DNA from: Polaromonas sp.
GTDB taxonomy: Bacteria > Pseudomonadota > Gammaproteobacteria > Burkholderiales > Burkholderiaceae_C
Assembly (NCBI RefSeq): GCF_012927485.1
Contig: NZ_JABBPC010000012.1
Span: forward strand, 62,001 to 126,000
Reading direction: 5' to 3'
Length of the DNA stretch: 64,000 bases
Below are positions 26,702-35,728 of this stretch, in pieces. How positions within the stretch are numbered: position 1 is the first letter of the stretch; each line of letters begins with the position of its first letter. Position numbers and translations under genes: made by a program. The notes under the pieces were generated by a model. That model was not told the DNA's origin and did no database searches. It saw only the letters and a program-made list of their open reading frames with translations.

Positions 26702-28219
26702 ATGAGCGGACTTGGCCGATCTGGAGTATCAGCGGTCAAATGGAGTGCAGTCTCGACCGTGGCCCGCTTTGCGCTGCAACTCGTCGCGCAGGTGGTGCTG
26801 GCGCGTACCCTCGGGCCGGATATTTTTGGTGTTTTCGCGATCGGCATGGTGGTACTGACATTCGCAAACTTTGTATCTGGCTTCGGCTTCAGTTGGAGCC
26901 TGCTGCAGCGCCCGACGCTGTGTGAAGAAGACATCCGTTTTGCGTGGACCTGGCAGCTGCTCGTGGGCGTCATAACGATGCTCGCCCTCTACTGGCTGGC
27001 GCCGCTGCTGGCGCAGTATTTCAGGGAGCCTCGGGCACAATCCGTGATCGAATGGCTGTCGTTGGCCTGCCTGCTCACAGCAGCGGCTGCGCCTTCAACT
27101 TACTTGCTGCAGCGCGACCTGAATTTTCGGGGCGTCGGGCTCATACAGGTTGGCAGCTACGCGGCAGGGTACGTTGCCGTCGGCATGCCCATGGCGTTAT
27201 TGGGATGGGGCACCGCCTCGCTGGTTGCGGCCTGGCTGGTTCAGGCGACAGTGCTTCTGGTGGCGAGTTACGCGCTGAAACCCCACGCCCTGCGCCCACT
27301 CTTCTGGTACCACGACGCCGCTTCGGCCGTAGGCACAGGGCGCACCGTGTTTATCACCAACATTGTCAATTGGGTTCTCAACAACCTGGACCGGGTAGTC
27401 ATCGGTCGCCTCCTCAACGCCCAGTCGCTGGGCCTTTACAACGTCGCTTACAACCTGGCCACGATGCCCAACACTTTGTTGCTCGGCGCGCTATCGCCCG
27501 CGTTCCTGGCAGCCGGGGCACAACTTCAAAACGAGCGACAGCGGCTAGGACGCGCCTACCTTCAAATGCTGGCGACCATTTTCGTTCTGGGAATCCCCGC
27601 CTTTGTTTTTCTGGCGCTTATTTCAGCCGATCTCGTACGCCTTCTGTATGGACCTAAATGGAGTGAAGCCGCCTGGGTCTTGGGTATTTTGTTCCTGAGC
27701 ATGCCCGCGTATGTCGTTTGGGGCCTTTCCACTCCTGTGCTCTGGAATACCGGACGCAAGCAGTATGAATACGCGTTGCAGTTGCCACTTGTGGTCTTTG
27801 GTGCGCTGGGCCTTTACTTCTTTGTCGGAAAAGGGATCCGCGCTGCCGCCATCGTCGCCGCCTTGCTGCTGGTGCTGCGTGCAGCCGTGATCGCGACGGC
27901 AGCGCTCCGCGCGTTGGAGCTGCGCTGGACCGCACTACTGCCCCACGCCGCGCGCGGTCTGCTGCTCAGCGCCGTGTGCGCTGCATCCGTGCTGGTCGGC
28001 CAAGAGCTTGTGGCCCGATTTGAGATTCCGCTGCTATCGCTAGTCATCAGCACCCTCCTCGCTTTCTTCCCCGCCGCATTGCTTGTGGCAGTGCGTCCCC
28101 AGGTGCTGGGTGACCAGACGGCGGCCATGGTGTTGAGGTTTTTCCCTTGGCTGGAAAACCTTCTCAGGCGTGCAAGCCCCGTTCCGCTTTCAGAAAAATT
28201 TGGCGAACAACGCCCCTGA
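26702..28219 (+). CDS. polysaccharide flippase (Wzx-type, MOP superfamily)
   Basis: 505 residues from ATG 26702 (a TTG two codons earlier overlaps the upstream stop). About 12-14 hydrophobic helices; N-terminal layout resembles WzxC/AmsL-type flippases (ARTLGPDIFGVFAIG, TYLLQRDLNFRGVGLIQ, FITNIVNWVLNNLDRVVIGRLL). It would move undecaprenyl-linked repeat units across the inner membrane. The last ~20 residues are polar. Followed after 12 bases by the polymerase gene, as expected for a Wzx/Wzy pathway. Confidence 0.9.
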   Translation: MSGLGRSGVSAVKWSAVSTVARFALQLVAQVVLARTLGPDIFGVFAIGMVVLTFANFVSGFGFSWSLLQRPTLCEEDIRFAWTWQLLVGVITMLALYWLAPLLAQYFREPRAQSVIEWLSLACLLTAAAAPSTYLLQRDLNFRGVGLIQVGSYAAGYVAVGMPMALLGWGTASLVAAWLVQATVLLVASYALKPHALRPLFWYHDAASAVGTGRTVFITNIVNWVLNNLDRVVIGRLLNAQSLGLYNVAYNLATMPNTLLLGALSPAFLAAGAQLQNERQRLGRAYLQMLATIFVLGIPAFVFLALISADLVRLLYGPKWSEAAWVLGILFLSMPAYVVWGLSTPVLWNTGRKQYEYALQLPLVVFGALGLYFFVGKGIRAAAIVAALLLVLRAAVIATAALRALELRWTALLPHAARGLLLSAVCAASVLVGQELVARFEIPLLSLVISTLLAFFPAALLVAVRPQVLGDQTAAMVLRFFPWLENLLRRASPVPLSEKFGEQRP

Positions 28220-28231
28220 CGCGATCCCACT

Positions 28232-29710
28232 ATGCAACAGACTGTCACACTCTTCATTCTCGTAGCGGGTGCCGTACTTGCGGCACTCCTGGCGACGGTC
28301 GGCATGGCCGGTGCCGTCCACCTGACATCCCGTCGCACCCATGGCTACCTGCATTTTATTTTCTATGCCATGTTGCTGATGACGGCATTAACCAACCTGC
28401 TATCCGGGCGCGACCTTGCGACTACTGCGCTTAGCTTTGATGAGCCTGCGGCAGCGCTGCGCAATCCTTTAATCGCATTGGCCCAGCCCCTTATTTCGCT
28501 ATTGATCCTGGCCGTCGCTGGCGAACGCCTCATTACGCACTGGCTGCAAAGAGAAAAGGCCGCGCCTGCGCCTTTGCTGTTACTGGTGACTTTTATTCTT
28601 TTCTGGGTAGGCACGGTGGCCGCTCCGGCGCTGCTCGGTGCGCACCCATTCCTGACCCATGATTATGTCTATCCGCTGATCATAGGGAGTGCAGCCGTGC
28701 TGTCCACCGGCACTGAACGTGACCTTGCCATCCGGGCTGCACGCAACGCGCTGGTGTTGTTTATGGTCGCGGGACTTCTCGTGATTCCATTCAAAACAGG
28801 GCTGGTGCTTGACACCTCCTACACGCAAGGGTTGCTGCCAGGAGTACCGCGTCTTGCAGGCCTTGCCGCGCACGCGGTGTCACTGGGAATACTGGCGCAG
28901 CTCGGCTTGCTGTGCCTGCTGGCGCGGCCTTACCGGAATCCCTGGCTTAACCGTTTTGCGTGGGTGATAGGACTTTTGGTTCTCTTTCTGGCGCAATCCA
29001 AGACCTCCTGGATTTCTTTTGTTTTATGTTCAGCCTGCATCATCGGCGTGCGAGGGGGCCCGACTTTCTGGCGCCGCTTTAGCGATCCGCTACGGCCTGA
29101 ATTGGGCATCGTTTCTGTTTTGGTATTTATGTTCTCGGTAGCGGCTGTCGCCCTGGTTTTGATGTTTGGAAACGTGGACGCCAGATTGAGCAACTTCTTT
29201 AACAGCGCAGAAGGTGCGCAGCTCGCCTCGTTGACGGGTCGCGACAAGATTTGGGCTATCGCCTACGACGAATGGCAGCGCAATCCCGTATTCGGCTACG
29301 GACCTACGTTGTGGGACGCCAGCTTCCGGGCCAGTATCGGTATGCCTAACGCCACCCATGCGCACAATCAATTCATGGACACGCTGTCGCGTTCCGGCGC
29401 CGTGGGCGCAACGGATCTGGTGCTTTATGCGCTGGTGCTGCTGGTGCTCTCAGTCCGTTACGCCCGCGCCACCGCTGGGCTTTCACTGGCGCTGTTCATG
29501 GCACTGGCACTGCGTTCATTGAGCGAAGTGCCGCTCCTCCTCTTCGGCTACGGCCCCGAACTGGTCACCCATGTGTTGTTGCTCATAACCCTGGCAGCTG
29601 CCGCCAGCCATGCGCGGGTGCGCAAAGACCACAAAGCGGGTTCTAAAACACGCGCAGAGTTTCCCATCCCCGCCAAGGACCCGTTACTGGCCGCCAGGTT
29701 CGGTCTATGA
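28232..29710 (+). CDS. O-antigen polymerase/ligase family protein (Wzy-type)
   Basis: 492 residues with about 11 membrane segments. The Wzy_C signature lies near 325-395: TGRDKIWAIAYDEWQRNPVFG, then HAHNQFMDTLSRSGAVG, with the HNxF motif of the periplasmic loop. It would polymerise lipid-linked repeats in the periplasm. The ~30-residue C-terminal tail is soluble. Overlaps the next glycosyltransferase by 4 bases (ATGA). Confidence 0.87.
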   Translation: MQQTVTLFILVAGAVLAALLATVGMAGAVHLTSRRTHGYLHFIFYAMLLMTALTNLLSGRDLATTALSFDEPAAALRNPLIALAQPLISLLILAVAGERLITHWLQREKAAPAPLLLLVTFILFWVGTVAAPALLGAHPFLTHDYVYPLIIGSAAVLSTGTERDLAIRAARNALVLFMVAGLLVIPFKTGLVLDTSYTQGLLPGVPRLAGLAAHAVSLGILAQLGLLCLLARPYRNPWLNRFAWVIGLLVLFLAQSKTSWISFVLCSACIIGVRGGPTFWRRFSDPLRPELGIVSVLVFMFSVAAVALVLMFGNVDARLSNFFNSAEGAQLASLTGRDKIWAIAYDEWQRNPVFGYGPTLWDASFRASIGMPNATHAHNQFMDTLSRSGAVGATDLVLYALVLLVLSVRYARATAGLSLALFMALALRSLSEVPLLLFGYGPELVTHVLLLITLAAAASHARVRKDHKAGSKTRAEFPIPAKDPLLAARFGL

Positions 29711-30678
29711 AATTCTCCGTCGTCATTCCGCTTTATAACAAAGCCCCTTACATCAATTGCACGATTGAGTCCGCTCTGGCGCAAACTTTCAAGGACTTCG
29801 AGGTGATCGTCGTGGACGATGGTTCCAGCGACGGCAGCGCTGAACTGGTCGCCTTAATAACAGACCCGCGTTTACGTTTGATTCGGCAGACTAACGCGGG
29901 TGTTTCCGCCGCCCGCAACAGGGGGATTGCATTGGCGCGGGGAGACTGGGTAGCTTTTCTTGACGGTGACGACTGGCATTACCCACGCTACCTGGAAACA
30001 TTGGTGGCGGCCCAAAACGCCTACCCCGACGCGGACACCGTCGCCACCGAATTTTTGCCTGTGCCCGATTCTGATGGCGCATGGCCTCCGCGCTGGTTGG
30101 TTTCAGCAGAAGCTCCCGATGTGGAACTCATCAAGGACTTGCCCTTGCGATGGATGGCTGGCCCGTCGGTCTGCACCAGCGCACTGGCGGTGCGCGCTAC
30201 TTTGCTAAGGCAGATGCAGCCTTGCTTCGCAATCGGTGAATCGTGTGGCGAAGACCTCGACCTGTGGTTCCGCCTGGCCGAGAAGACACCTATTGCATTG
30301 GCGCGAACGCCGATGGTCGCCTACCGCGTCGCGGTGAAAGGCAGCCTGACGACGCACCATATTCCCTTGACGATGCCGCCGTTTCTCCAACGCATGCGCC
30401 GCCGCGCCGATTCGGGCGCCATGACCGCACCGCAACGTCGCTCTGCCCTGCGGCTGGTGGCACAGCAAGAAGTCACTTTTGCGCGTCAGGCAGTGGTGTC
30501 TGGCAAACGTCTCCAAAGCCTGCTTTGGTTGCTGCGCGGACGCCGCGCAGCAACCAGCAGACGCTGGTGGCTGACTGCAGCCATGACGCTTTTCCTGCCA
30601 GGTCAGCTGGTCAAAAAATGGCAACACTGGCGTGTGCGGCGGGCCGTTCAATCAGTCGATGTCGTCGATGCGGGATAG
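29707..30678 (+). CDS. family 2 glycosyltransferase
   Basis: 323 residues, GT-A fold. FSVVIPLYNKAPYI at the N-terminus, VVDDGSSDGS (35-44), QTNAGVSAARNRG and FLDGDDW (the DxD-type metal site) are all present. The C-terminal third is Arg-rich without a clear membrane segment, so the enzyme is probably cytoplasmic or peripheral. Adds one sugar to the EPS repeat unit; donor and acceptor cannot be told. Confidence 0.9.
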   Translation: MKFSVVIPLYNKAPYINCTIESALAQTFKDFEVIVVDDGSSDGSAELVALITDPRLRLIRQTNAGVSAARNRGIALARGDWVAFLDGDDWHYPRYLETLVAAQNAYPDADTVATEFLPVPDSDGAWPPRWLVSAEAPDVELIKDLPLRWMAGPSVCTSALAVRATLLRQMQPCFAIGESCGEDLDLWFRLAEKTPIALARTPMVAYRVAVKGSLTTHHIPLTMPPFLQRMRRRADSGAMTAPQRRSALRLVAQQEVTFARQAVVSGKRLQSLLWLLRGRRAATSRRWWLTAAMTLFLPGQLVKKWQHWRVRRAVQSVDVVDAG

Positions 30679-30682
30679 AAAA

Positions 30683-31798
30683 ATGAATTCAATAATTCGT
30701 GGCGAATCGCCCCGGCCCCTTCCCTCCAACTGCCACGTGTCGATCATCATCAAAGCACTTAACGAGGAAAAGCGTATCGCCGCGACGATAGAGAGCGCGT
30801 TGCGCGCGGTTTCCAGAGTGGGTGGTGAGGTGATTCTTGCAGACTCCTATTCCACGGACCGCACGGTCGAGTTAGCAAGGGCTTACCCGATCCGCATCGT
30901 ACAACTTATGCATGCCCACGAACGCTGCTGCGGCGCCGGCCCGCAATTGGGCTACCAGCATTCGCGCGGTGAATTTGTCTACATCCTCGACGGCGACATG
31001 CAGATGCTCGAAGGTTTTCTTGAGCAAGCTTTGATTTTTCTGGAAGCGCATGTAGACGTGGCGGGTGTCGGCGGCCGCGTGGTGGAGCAGAACACCGAGA
31101 GCCTCGAATACCTTTCGCGCGGGGAGCGCACCTTGGCCCACCAGTCGCCCGGCAGTGTGGACCGGCTCGATGGTGGCGGCCTTTACCGACGCAGCGCCAT
31201 CGCAGCGGCAGGGTATTTTTCCGACCGCAACTTGCACAGCTACGAGGAGTACGACCTGGCAGTACGGCTACGCGCGTTGGGCTGGGGCTTGTGGCGACTT
31301 CCGGTCGACGTCGCCCATCATCATGGCCACGACGCGCCGCCCTACCAATTGCTGATGCGGCGTTGGCGCACTCGCTACATTTGCGGACTGGGAGAACTGG
31401 TTCGCGCCGCAGCGGGCCAGCCGCGTTTGAATCTGGTGCTGAGGGGTTTGCGCGAGTTACGCCTTTACCTCGCCGTTCTGCTGTGGTGGAGCGTATTAAT
31501 TAGCGTGCCGTTCTGGCCGCTGGCGGCGTCTTCGCGCCTGGCCTGGTTTTGTGCCTTGGTCACGGCGCCCGTTCTGTTGATGACCTGGCGCAAGCGATCC
31601 GTCATCAAAGCCCTTTATTCAGTGGTGTCGTGGTGCTTCAACGCGGCGGGTCTGGTGCGTGGACTACTGCACAAACAGCAGCCCGCGCGCGAAGCCATTT
31701 CCAGTCGCGTCCTGAAGGAGCTGTCGGCTTTTTCCTCACAGTCGACTGAAGCGACTTCGGTCAGGGCGCCATCGGTGTCTTACAGAGAGAAGCTATGA
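30683..31798 (+). CDS. family 2 glycosyltransferase with C-terminal membrane segments
   Basis: 371 residues from ATG 30683; longer in-frame starts overlap the preceding gene and lack a ribosome-binding site. GT2 core: VSIIIKALNEEKRI, ADSYSTDRT, and the metal site LDGDMQM; the acceptor region holds YEEYDLAVRLRALGW. Two or three hydrophobic helices (~245-310) anchor it at the inner membrane. It overlaps the downstream acyltransferase gene by 4 bases. Confidence 0.88.
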   Translation: MNSIIRGESPRPLPSNCHVSIIIKALNEEKRIAATIESALRAVSRVGGEVILADSYSTDRTVELARAYPIRIVQLMHAHERCCGAGPQLGYQHSRGEFVYILDGDMQMLEGFLEQALIFLEAHVDVAGVGGRVVEQNTESLEYLSRGERTLAHQSPGSVDRLDGGGLYRRSAIAAAGYFSDRNLHSYEEYDLAVRLRALGWGLWRLPVDVAHHHGHDAPPYQLLMRRWRTRYICGLGELVRAAAGQPRLNLVLRGLRELRLYLAVLLWWSVLISVPFWPLAASSRLAWFCALVTAPVLLMTWRKRSVIKALYSVVSWCFNAAGLVRGLLHKQQPAREAISSRVLKELSAFSSQSTEATSVRAPSVSYREKL

Positions 31799-32862
31799 CC
31801 CGGCAGTTCACCGGGGTTCAAATTCTCAGATTTGTGGCGGCCATGCTGGTCGTGGTGATGCACACGACCCAAGCTATATCGATTCACATCACGGGAACCG
31901 GACCCGACCATTACTGGGCAGACGGCTCGGCCGGGGTAGATATCTTCTTTGTCATAAGCGGTTTTGTGATGGCGATGTCGACGCCCACGCCTCCGGCGGA
32001 TGGACCCTCGCGCCTCCATGCTGCATGGATTTTCATGAAACGCCGCCTGCTGCGGATCGTGCCCCTGTATTGGTTTTACACCCTGCTTAAAGCGGCTTTG
32101 TTGCTGGCCTTGCCTGCCCTGGCGGTGCGCTCTTCATTAACGCCCGGGCACTTCGCAGCCTCTTTGATGTTCATTCCCGCCATGAGTCCGTGGGGTCTCA
32201 TCGAGCCAACACTTCCCGTCGGTTGGACGTTAAATTTTGAAATGCTTTTTTATGCGATATTTGCACTTGCGTTGGCGCTAGGGGCAGCGCGAATCAAGTT
32301 TTGTCTGCTGATTTTTGCGCTGCTTTTTCTCTCCGCGCGTTATTTCCCGGACTCTGTGGCGTTGACTTTTTATGGGCGTTCCATCGTTTTCGAATTTATT
32401 CTGGGTGCCTGCATCGCCCACTTGTTTTTGCATTACCGCACGATGGCGCCGCCAGTGGGGCTACTCGCCGTGATGGCGGGAATGGTCTTCATGTTTGGCA
32501 TTGATTGGGGCGTCGGGGCTGATCGCCTTGTCACTTGGGGCGGCGGGGCAGCTGTCGCGGTGCTTGGAGCAGTCTGGCTGGAACCGTGGACAGCGCGGGT
32601 TCAAGCGGCGGCGCGGCTCTCATTTCTCGGAGACGCGTCTTATTCCATTTATCTCTCCCACACCTTTGTGGTGCCCGCGGTCGTTCTGATGCTTAAAAAG
32701 CTAGGCGTGCTGGACAGTCTCGTCATTGTGCTTACCGTGGCCCTGACGGTGATTGTTTCGGGCTGCCTCTCGTATGTATGGCTTGAGCGACCCATGACGA
32801 CCTACCTTAAACGCACCCTGTTCAAGAAGCGCGAACTCTCTTACCAAAGTCTCGGAAAATAA
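31795..32862 (+). CDS. acyltransferase 3 family membrane protein (OafA/YrhL-like)
   Basis: 355 residues, about 10 transmembrane helices. FTGVQILRFVAAMLVVVMHTTQ carries the conserved first-helix histidine; SAGVDIFFVISGFVM and RRLLRIVPLYW are the standard family motifs. These integral enzymes O-acylate sugars or peptidoglycan from cytoplasmic acyl donors. No periplasmic SGNH domain is fused. In this operon it would acetylate or otherwise acylate the repeat unit; it is also a conceivable acceptor-side partner for the aminoacyl-carrier system at 48238-56597 (speculative). Confidence 0.9.
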   Translation: MTRQFTGVQILRFVAAMLVVVMHTTQAISIHITGTGPDHYWADGSAGVDIFFVISGFVMAMSTPTPPADGPSRLHAAWIFMKRRLLRIVPLYWFYTLLKAALLLALPALAVRSSLTPGHFAASLMFIPAMSPWGLIEPTLPVGWTLNFEMLFYAIFALALALGAARIKFCLLIFALLFLSARYFPDSVALTFYGRSIVFEFILGACIAHLFLHYRTMAPPVGLLAVMAGMVFMFGIDWGVGADRLVTWGGGAAVAVLGAVWLEPWTARVQAAARLSFLGDASYSIYLSHTFVVPAVVLMLKKLGVLDSLVIVLTVALTVIVSGCLSYVWLERPMTTYLKRTLFKKRELSYQSLGK

Positions 32863-32864
32863 CC

Positions 32865-34040
32865 ATGCCAAGTCAAACGATGCCACGTAGCGCTGCGCGC
32901 GAGCGCAAGGGCCGCTACATCCTTATTGCATGCCCGTGGACGCCCAAAGGCGGCGGCATGTTCAAGGTGGCCGACTACCTCATCCAGGCGCAGGCTTTCT
33001 CCACGCCAGTCGAGGCGGCCGAGTTGCGACCGCTCGATACTCGCGGCGGTGCCAATGCGCTTTACTCGTTTTGGGTGCTTACCACCGCGTTGGCCGGGCT
33101 GGTGCGCGGTCGACTGAACGGCCGACTTGCCGGCGTACACGTGAATATGGCCGAGCGCTTGAGTCTGTTTCGAAAGGCTGCCGTGGTGATCACGAGCCGA
33201 GCGCTAGGCGTGCCAGTGGTGCTGCATCTGCATGCGGCCCAACTCCACCATTTCTACCACACGCTGCCCCGACCGCTGCAAGCCCTGACACGCTGGGTAT
33301 TTTCCCTACCCGCCAGCTGCGTGGTGCTGGGGACCGCCGCTCGGCGCTTCGTCACGGAGGATCTGCGGGTACCGGCAAGTCGCGTCGAGATCGTCATCAA
33401 CGGCGTTCCTGAACCCACCCATGCGCGGCGCAAAGTGGTCACTAACGCCGTGCAGCGGGTGCTTTTCCTGGGTAACCTATCCGAGCGCAAAGGTGTGTCT
33501 GATCTTTTGCAGGCCTTGGCCTTGCCAGGATTTGATCGGTTCCGCCTGGAGGTGTCCCTCGCCGGCGGAGGAGATCTGGAAGCCTATCGCGCGAAAGCAC
33601 GACAGTTGGGCGTGGAGGGTTTTGTGCGCTTTGAAGGTTGGTCGGATCAACAACAAGTTGCCCGTTTGATGGCGCGTGCCGATGTGCTGGTGCTTCCCTC
33701 GTACGACGAAGGCCTGCCCCTGGTCATTTTGGAAGCTTTGGCCAATGGGGTAGCGGTGGTTTGCAGCCCGGTCGGCGAAATACCTTCCGTGCTGACCGAC
33801 GGCGTCAACGCCTGCTTTGTCGCACCAGGCGATGTGGCCGGAATCGCCGCCGGCTTGCAGCGGGTGCTGCAGCAACCCGGTTTTAGAGAGCTCCTTGAGC
33901 GCAATGGGCGTGCACTTTACGAGCAGCACTTTTCATTGACCCGGTTTTTCGCCAGCGTTGCCAGAATCCACCAGCGGCATTTCGGAATTTCAGGCCACCC
34001 ATCGGTGGGCAGCGTTGCCACGCAGGAAGGCTCGCCATGA
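32865..34040 (+). CDS. family 4 glycosyltransferase
   Basis: 391 residues, GT-B fold. The N-terminal domain starts with CPWTPKGGGMFKVADYL; the C-terminal domain has RVLFLGNLSERKGVSDLL and the nucleotide-sugar site PSYDEGLPLVILEALANG, with the E-x7-E pair. Retaining enzyme that adds a sugar to the growing lipid-linked chain. Overlaps the GMC gene by 4 bases. Confidence 0.9.
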   Translation: MPSQTMPRSAARERKGRYILIACPWTPKGGGMFKVADYLIQAQAFSTPVEAAELRPLDTRGGANALYSFWVLTTALAGLVRGRLNGRLAGVHVNMAERLSLFRKAAVVITSRALGVPVVLHLHAAQLHHFYHTLPRPLQALTRWVFSLPASCVVLGTAARRFVTEDLRVPASRVEIVINGVPEPTHARRKVVTNAVQRVLFLGNLSERKGVSDLLQALALPGFDRFRLEVSLAGGGDLEAYRAKARQLGVEGFVRFEGWSDQQQVARLMARADVLVLPSYDEGLPLVILEALANGVAVVCSPVGEIPSVLTDGVNACFVAPGDVAGIAAGLQRVLQQPGFRELLERNGRALYEQHFSLTRFFASVARIHQRHFGISGHPSVGSVATQEGSP

Positions 34041-35728
34041 TTGCCGACGCTAACAGCCTCCCAAACGGAGTCCAGCTGAAAGCCGATGTCTGCGTGGTGG
34101 GAGGTGGCCCTGCGGGAATCGCCCTGACGCTGGCTCTTTCAGAACGTGGTTTTTCGGTCATTCTGTTGGAGTCGGGACAGCTGGAGGCGGATGAAAAAAC
34201 ACAGTCGCTGTATGAGGGCGAAGTCGCCGACGAGCGCCTACACAGCCCGCCTGATAAATATCGGCAGCGGCGCCTGGGCGGGTCCACGGCGATTTGGGGC
34301 GGTCGTTGCATGCCGCTGGATCCGATTGATTTTGAAACGCGAAGCCAGGTTCCGGACAGCGGATGGCCGATTTCTTATGCAGATCTGCTTCCCTACTACC
34401 CCCAAGCCAACGCGTTGGCAGAAGCCGGGCGTTTCAGCTATGACGCGGACGATGCGCTCGATCCGCAGGTCGGGCCCATGATTCGCGGCTTCAAAAGCAT
34501 GCGCGTAAGCACCAATGGGCTGGAACGCTTTTCGTGCCCCACCCACTTTGGGAGCCGCTACGCCAAGCGGCTACAACTGGCGCCCGATGTCAAGGTCTTG
34601 CTCGGCGCCAACTGCACCGCTGTCCAGCTCCAACCCGACGGCCGGGCGGTGAGCTCGCTGGAGGTGACTACGTTGCAAGGGATCCGGTTTTCAGTGACGC
34701 CCCGGGCGGCGGTACTCGCTACCGGCGGCCTCGAAACCGCCCGCTTGCTGCTCGCTTCGCGCAACGTGACGCCTGCCGGAGTGGGAAACTCCCACGACGT
34801 GGTCGGACGCTACTACATGTGCCACATTGCCGGGAACGTCGGCACGCTGACGGTCCACGGGCCTACAAATTCCGTACGGCACGGTTACGAAGTAGCCCCG
34901 GAGGGCATTTACTGTCGCCGGCGACTATCGGCTACTGCCAGCGAGCAGCGACGCCTGGGGCTGGCCAACGCAGTGGCGCGCCTGCACTTTCCGCGTATCA
35001 CCGATCCGGCGCACCGTAACGGGGTGTTGTCGGGTCTGTTCCTGGCGCGAAAACTGATCAGCTACGAGTACAGCAAACGTCTTAACGATGGCCATGCCAC
35101 CACGCTCGGGACCTATGGCCGCCATCTTCTCAATCTCGCCACCGACTCGCTCGACACGACCGCTTTTCTGGCTCACTGGCTAAGCCACCGCACTTTCGCC
35201 GAGCGCAAATTCCCTTCCGTCATTTTGCGCAACCGCACCAATCGCTTCAGCCTGGAAGTGCATGGCGAGCAGCGGCCTCTCGCCAGCAGTCGCGTCACGC
35301 TTACCGACAAAGTCGACGTTCTCGGCATGCCCAAGCTGCGGGTCGACTGGCGCTACAGCAGCGCTGATATCGATTCGGTGCAGCGCACGCTGGAGCTGCT
35401 AGCCACCGAGTTTGAGCTAAGCGGTACAGCCCACCTTGACTACAACCGGGACACCCTTGAGGAGGACCTCATGCGTTTCGGTGCGTACGGTGGCCACCAC
35501 ATCGGCACTGCCCGCATGGGCCGGGATGTCCGTACCAGCGTCGTCAATGCAGACTGCCAGGTGCATTCAGTGCCCAATCTATTTATAGCAGGCAGCGCCG
35601 TATTTCCCACGTCGAGTCAAGCCAATCCAACCCTGACGCTCATTGCAATGTCCCTCAGGCTGGGTAGTCATTTGGCACGGCGACTCGGCACCAGTCAGGC
35701 GGCTGCGTCACTCGGAGAAAGTGCATGA
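34037..35728 (+). CDS. GMC-type FAD-dependent oxidoreductase
   Basis: 563 residues. FAD-binding VCVVGGGPAGIALTLAL (~17-33), LGGSTAIWGGRCMPLDP, VLATGGLETARLLLAS, and the C-terminal AYGGHHIGTARMG plus NLFIAGSAVFPTSSQANPT of the glucose-methanol-choline family. The HH pair in GGHHIG is the likely active-site base region. Members oxidise sugar or alcohol hydroxyls. Located inside the EPS operon, between a glycosyltransferase and an epimerase, with 4-base overlaps on both sides, so it probably oxidises a sugar of the repeat unit or its precursor. No signal peptide; cytoplasmic. Confidence 0.9.
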   Translation: MIADANSLPNGVQLKADVCVVGGGPAGIALTLALSERGFSVILLESGQLEADEKTQSLYEGEVADERLHSPPDKYRQRRLGGSTAIWGGRCMPLDPIDFETRSQVPDSGWPISYADLLPYYPQANALAEAGRFSYDADDALDPQVGPMIRGFKSMRVSTNGLERFSCPTHFGSRYAKRLQLAPDVKVLLGANCTAVQLQPDGRAVSSLEVTTLQGIRFSVTPRAAVLATGGLETARLLLASRNVTPAGVGNSHDVVGRYYMCHIAGNVGTLTVHGPTNSVRHGYEVAPEGIYCRRRLSATASEQRRLGLANAVARLHFPRITDPAHRNGVLSGLFLARKLISYEYSKRLNDGHATTLGTYGRHLLNLATDSLDTTAFLAHWLSHRTFAERKFPSVILRNRTNRFSLEVHGEQRPLASSRVTLTDKVDVLGMPKLRVDWRYSSADIDSVQRTLELLATEFELSGTAHLDYNRDTLEEDLMRFGAYGGHHIGTARMGRDVRTSVVNADCQVHSVPNLFIAGSAVFPTSSQANPTLTLIAMSLRLGSHLARRLGTSQAAASLGESA

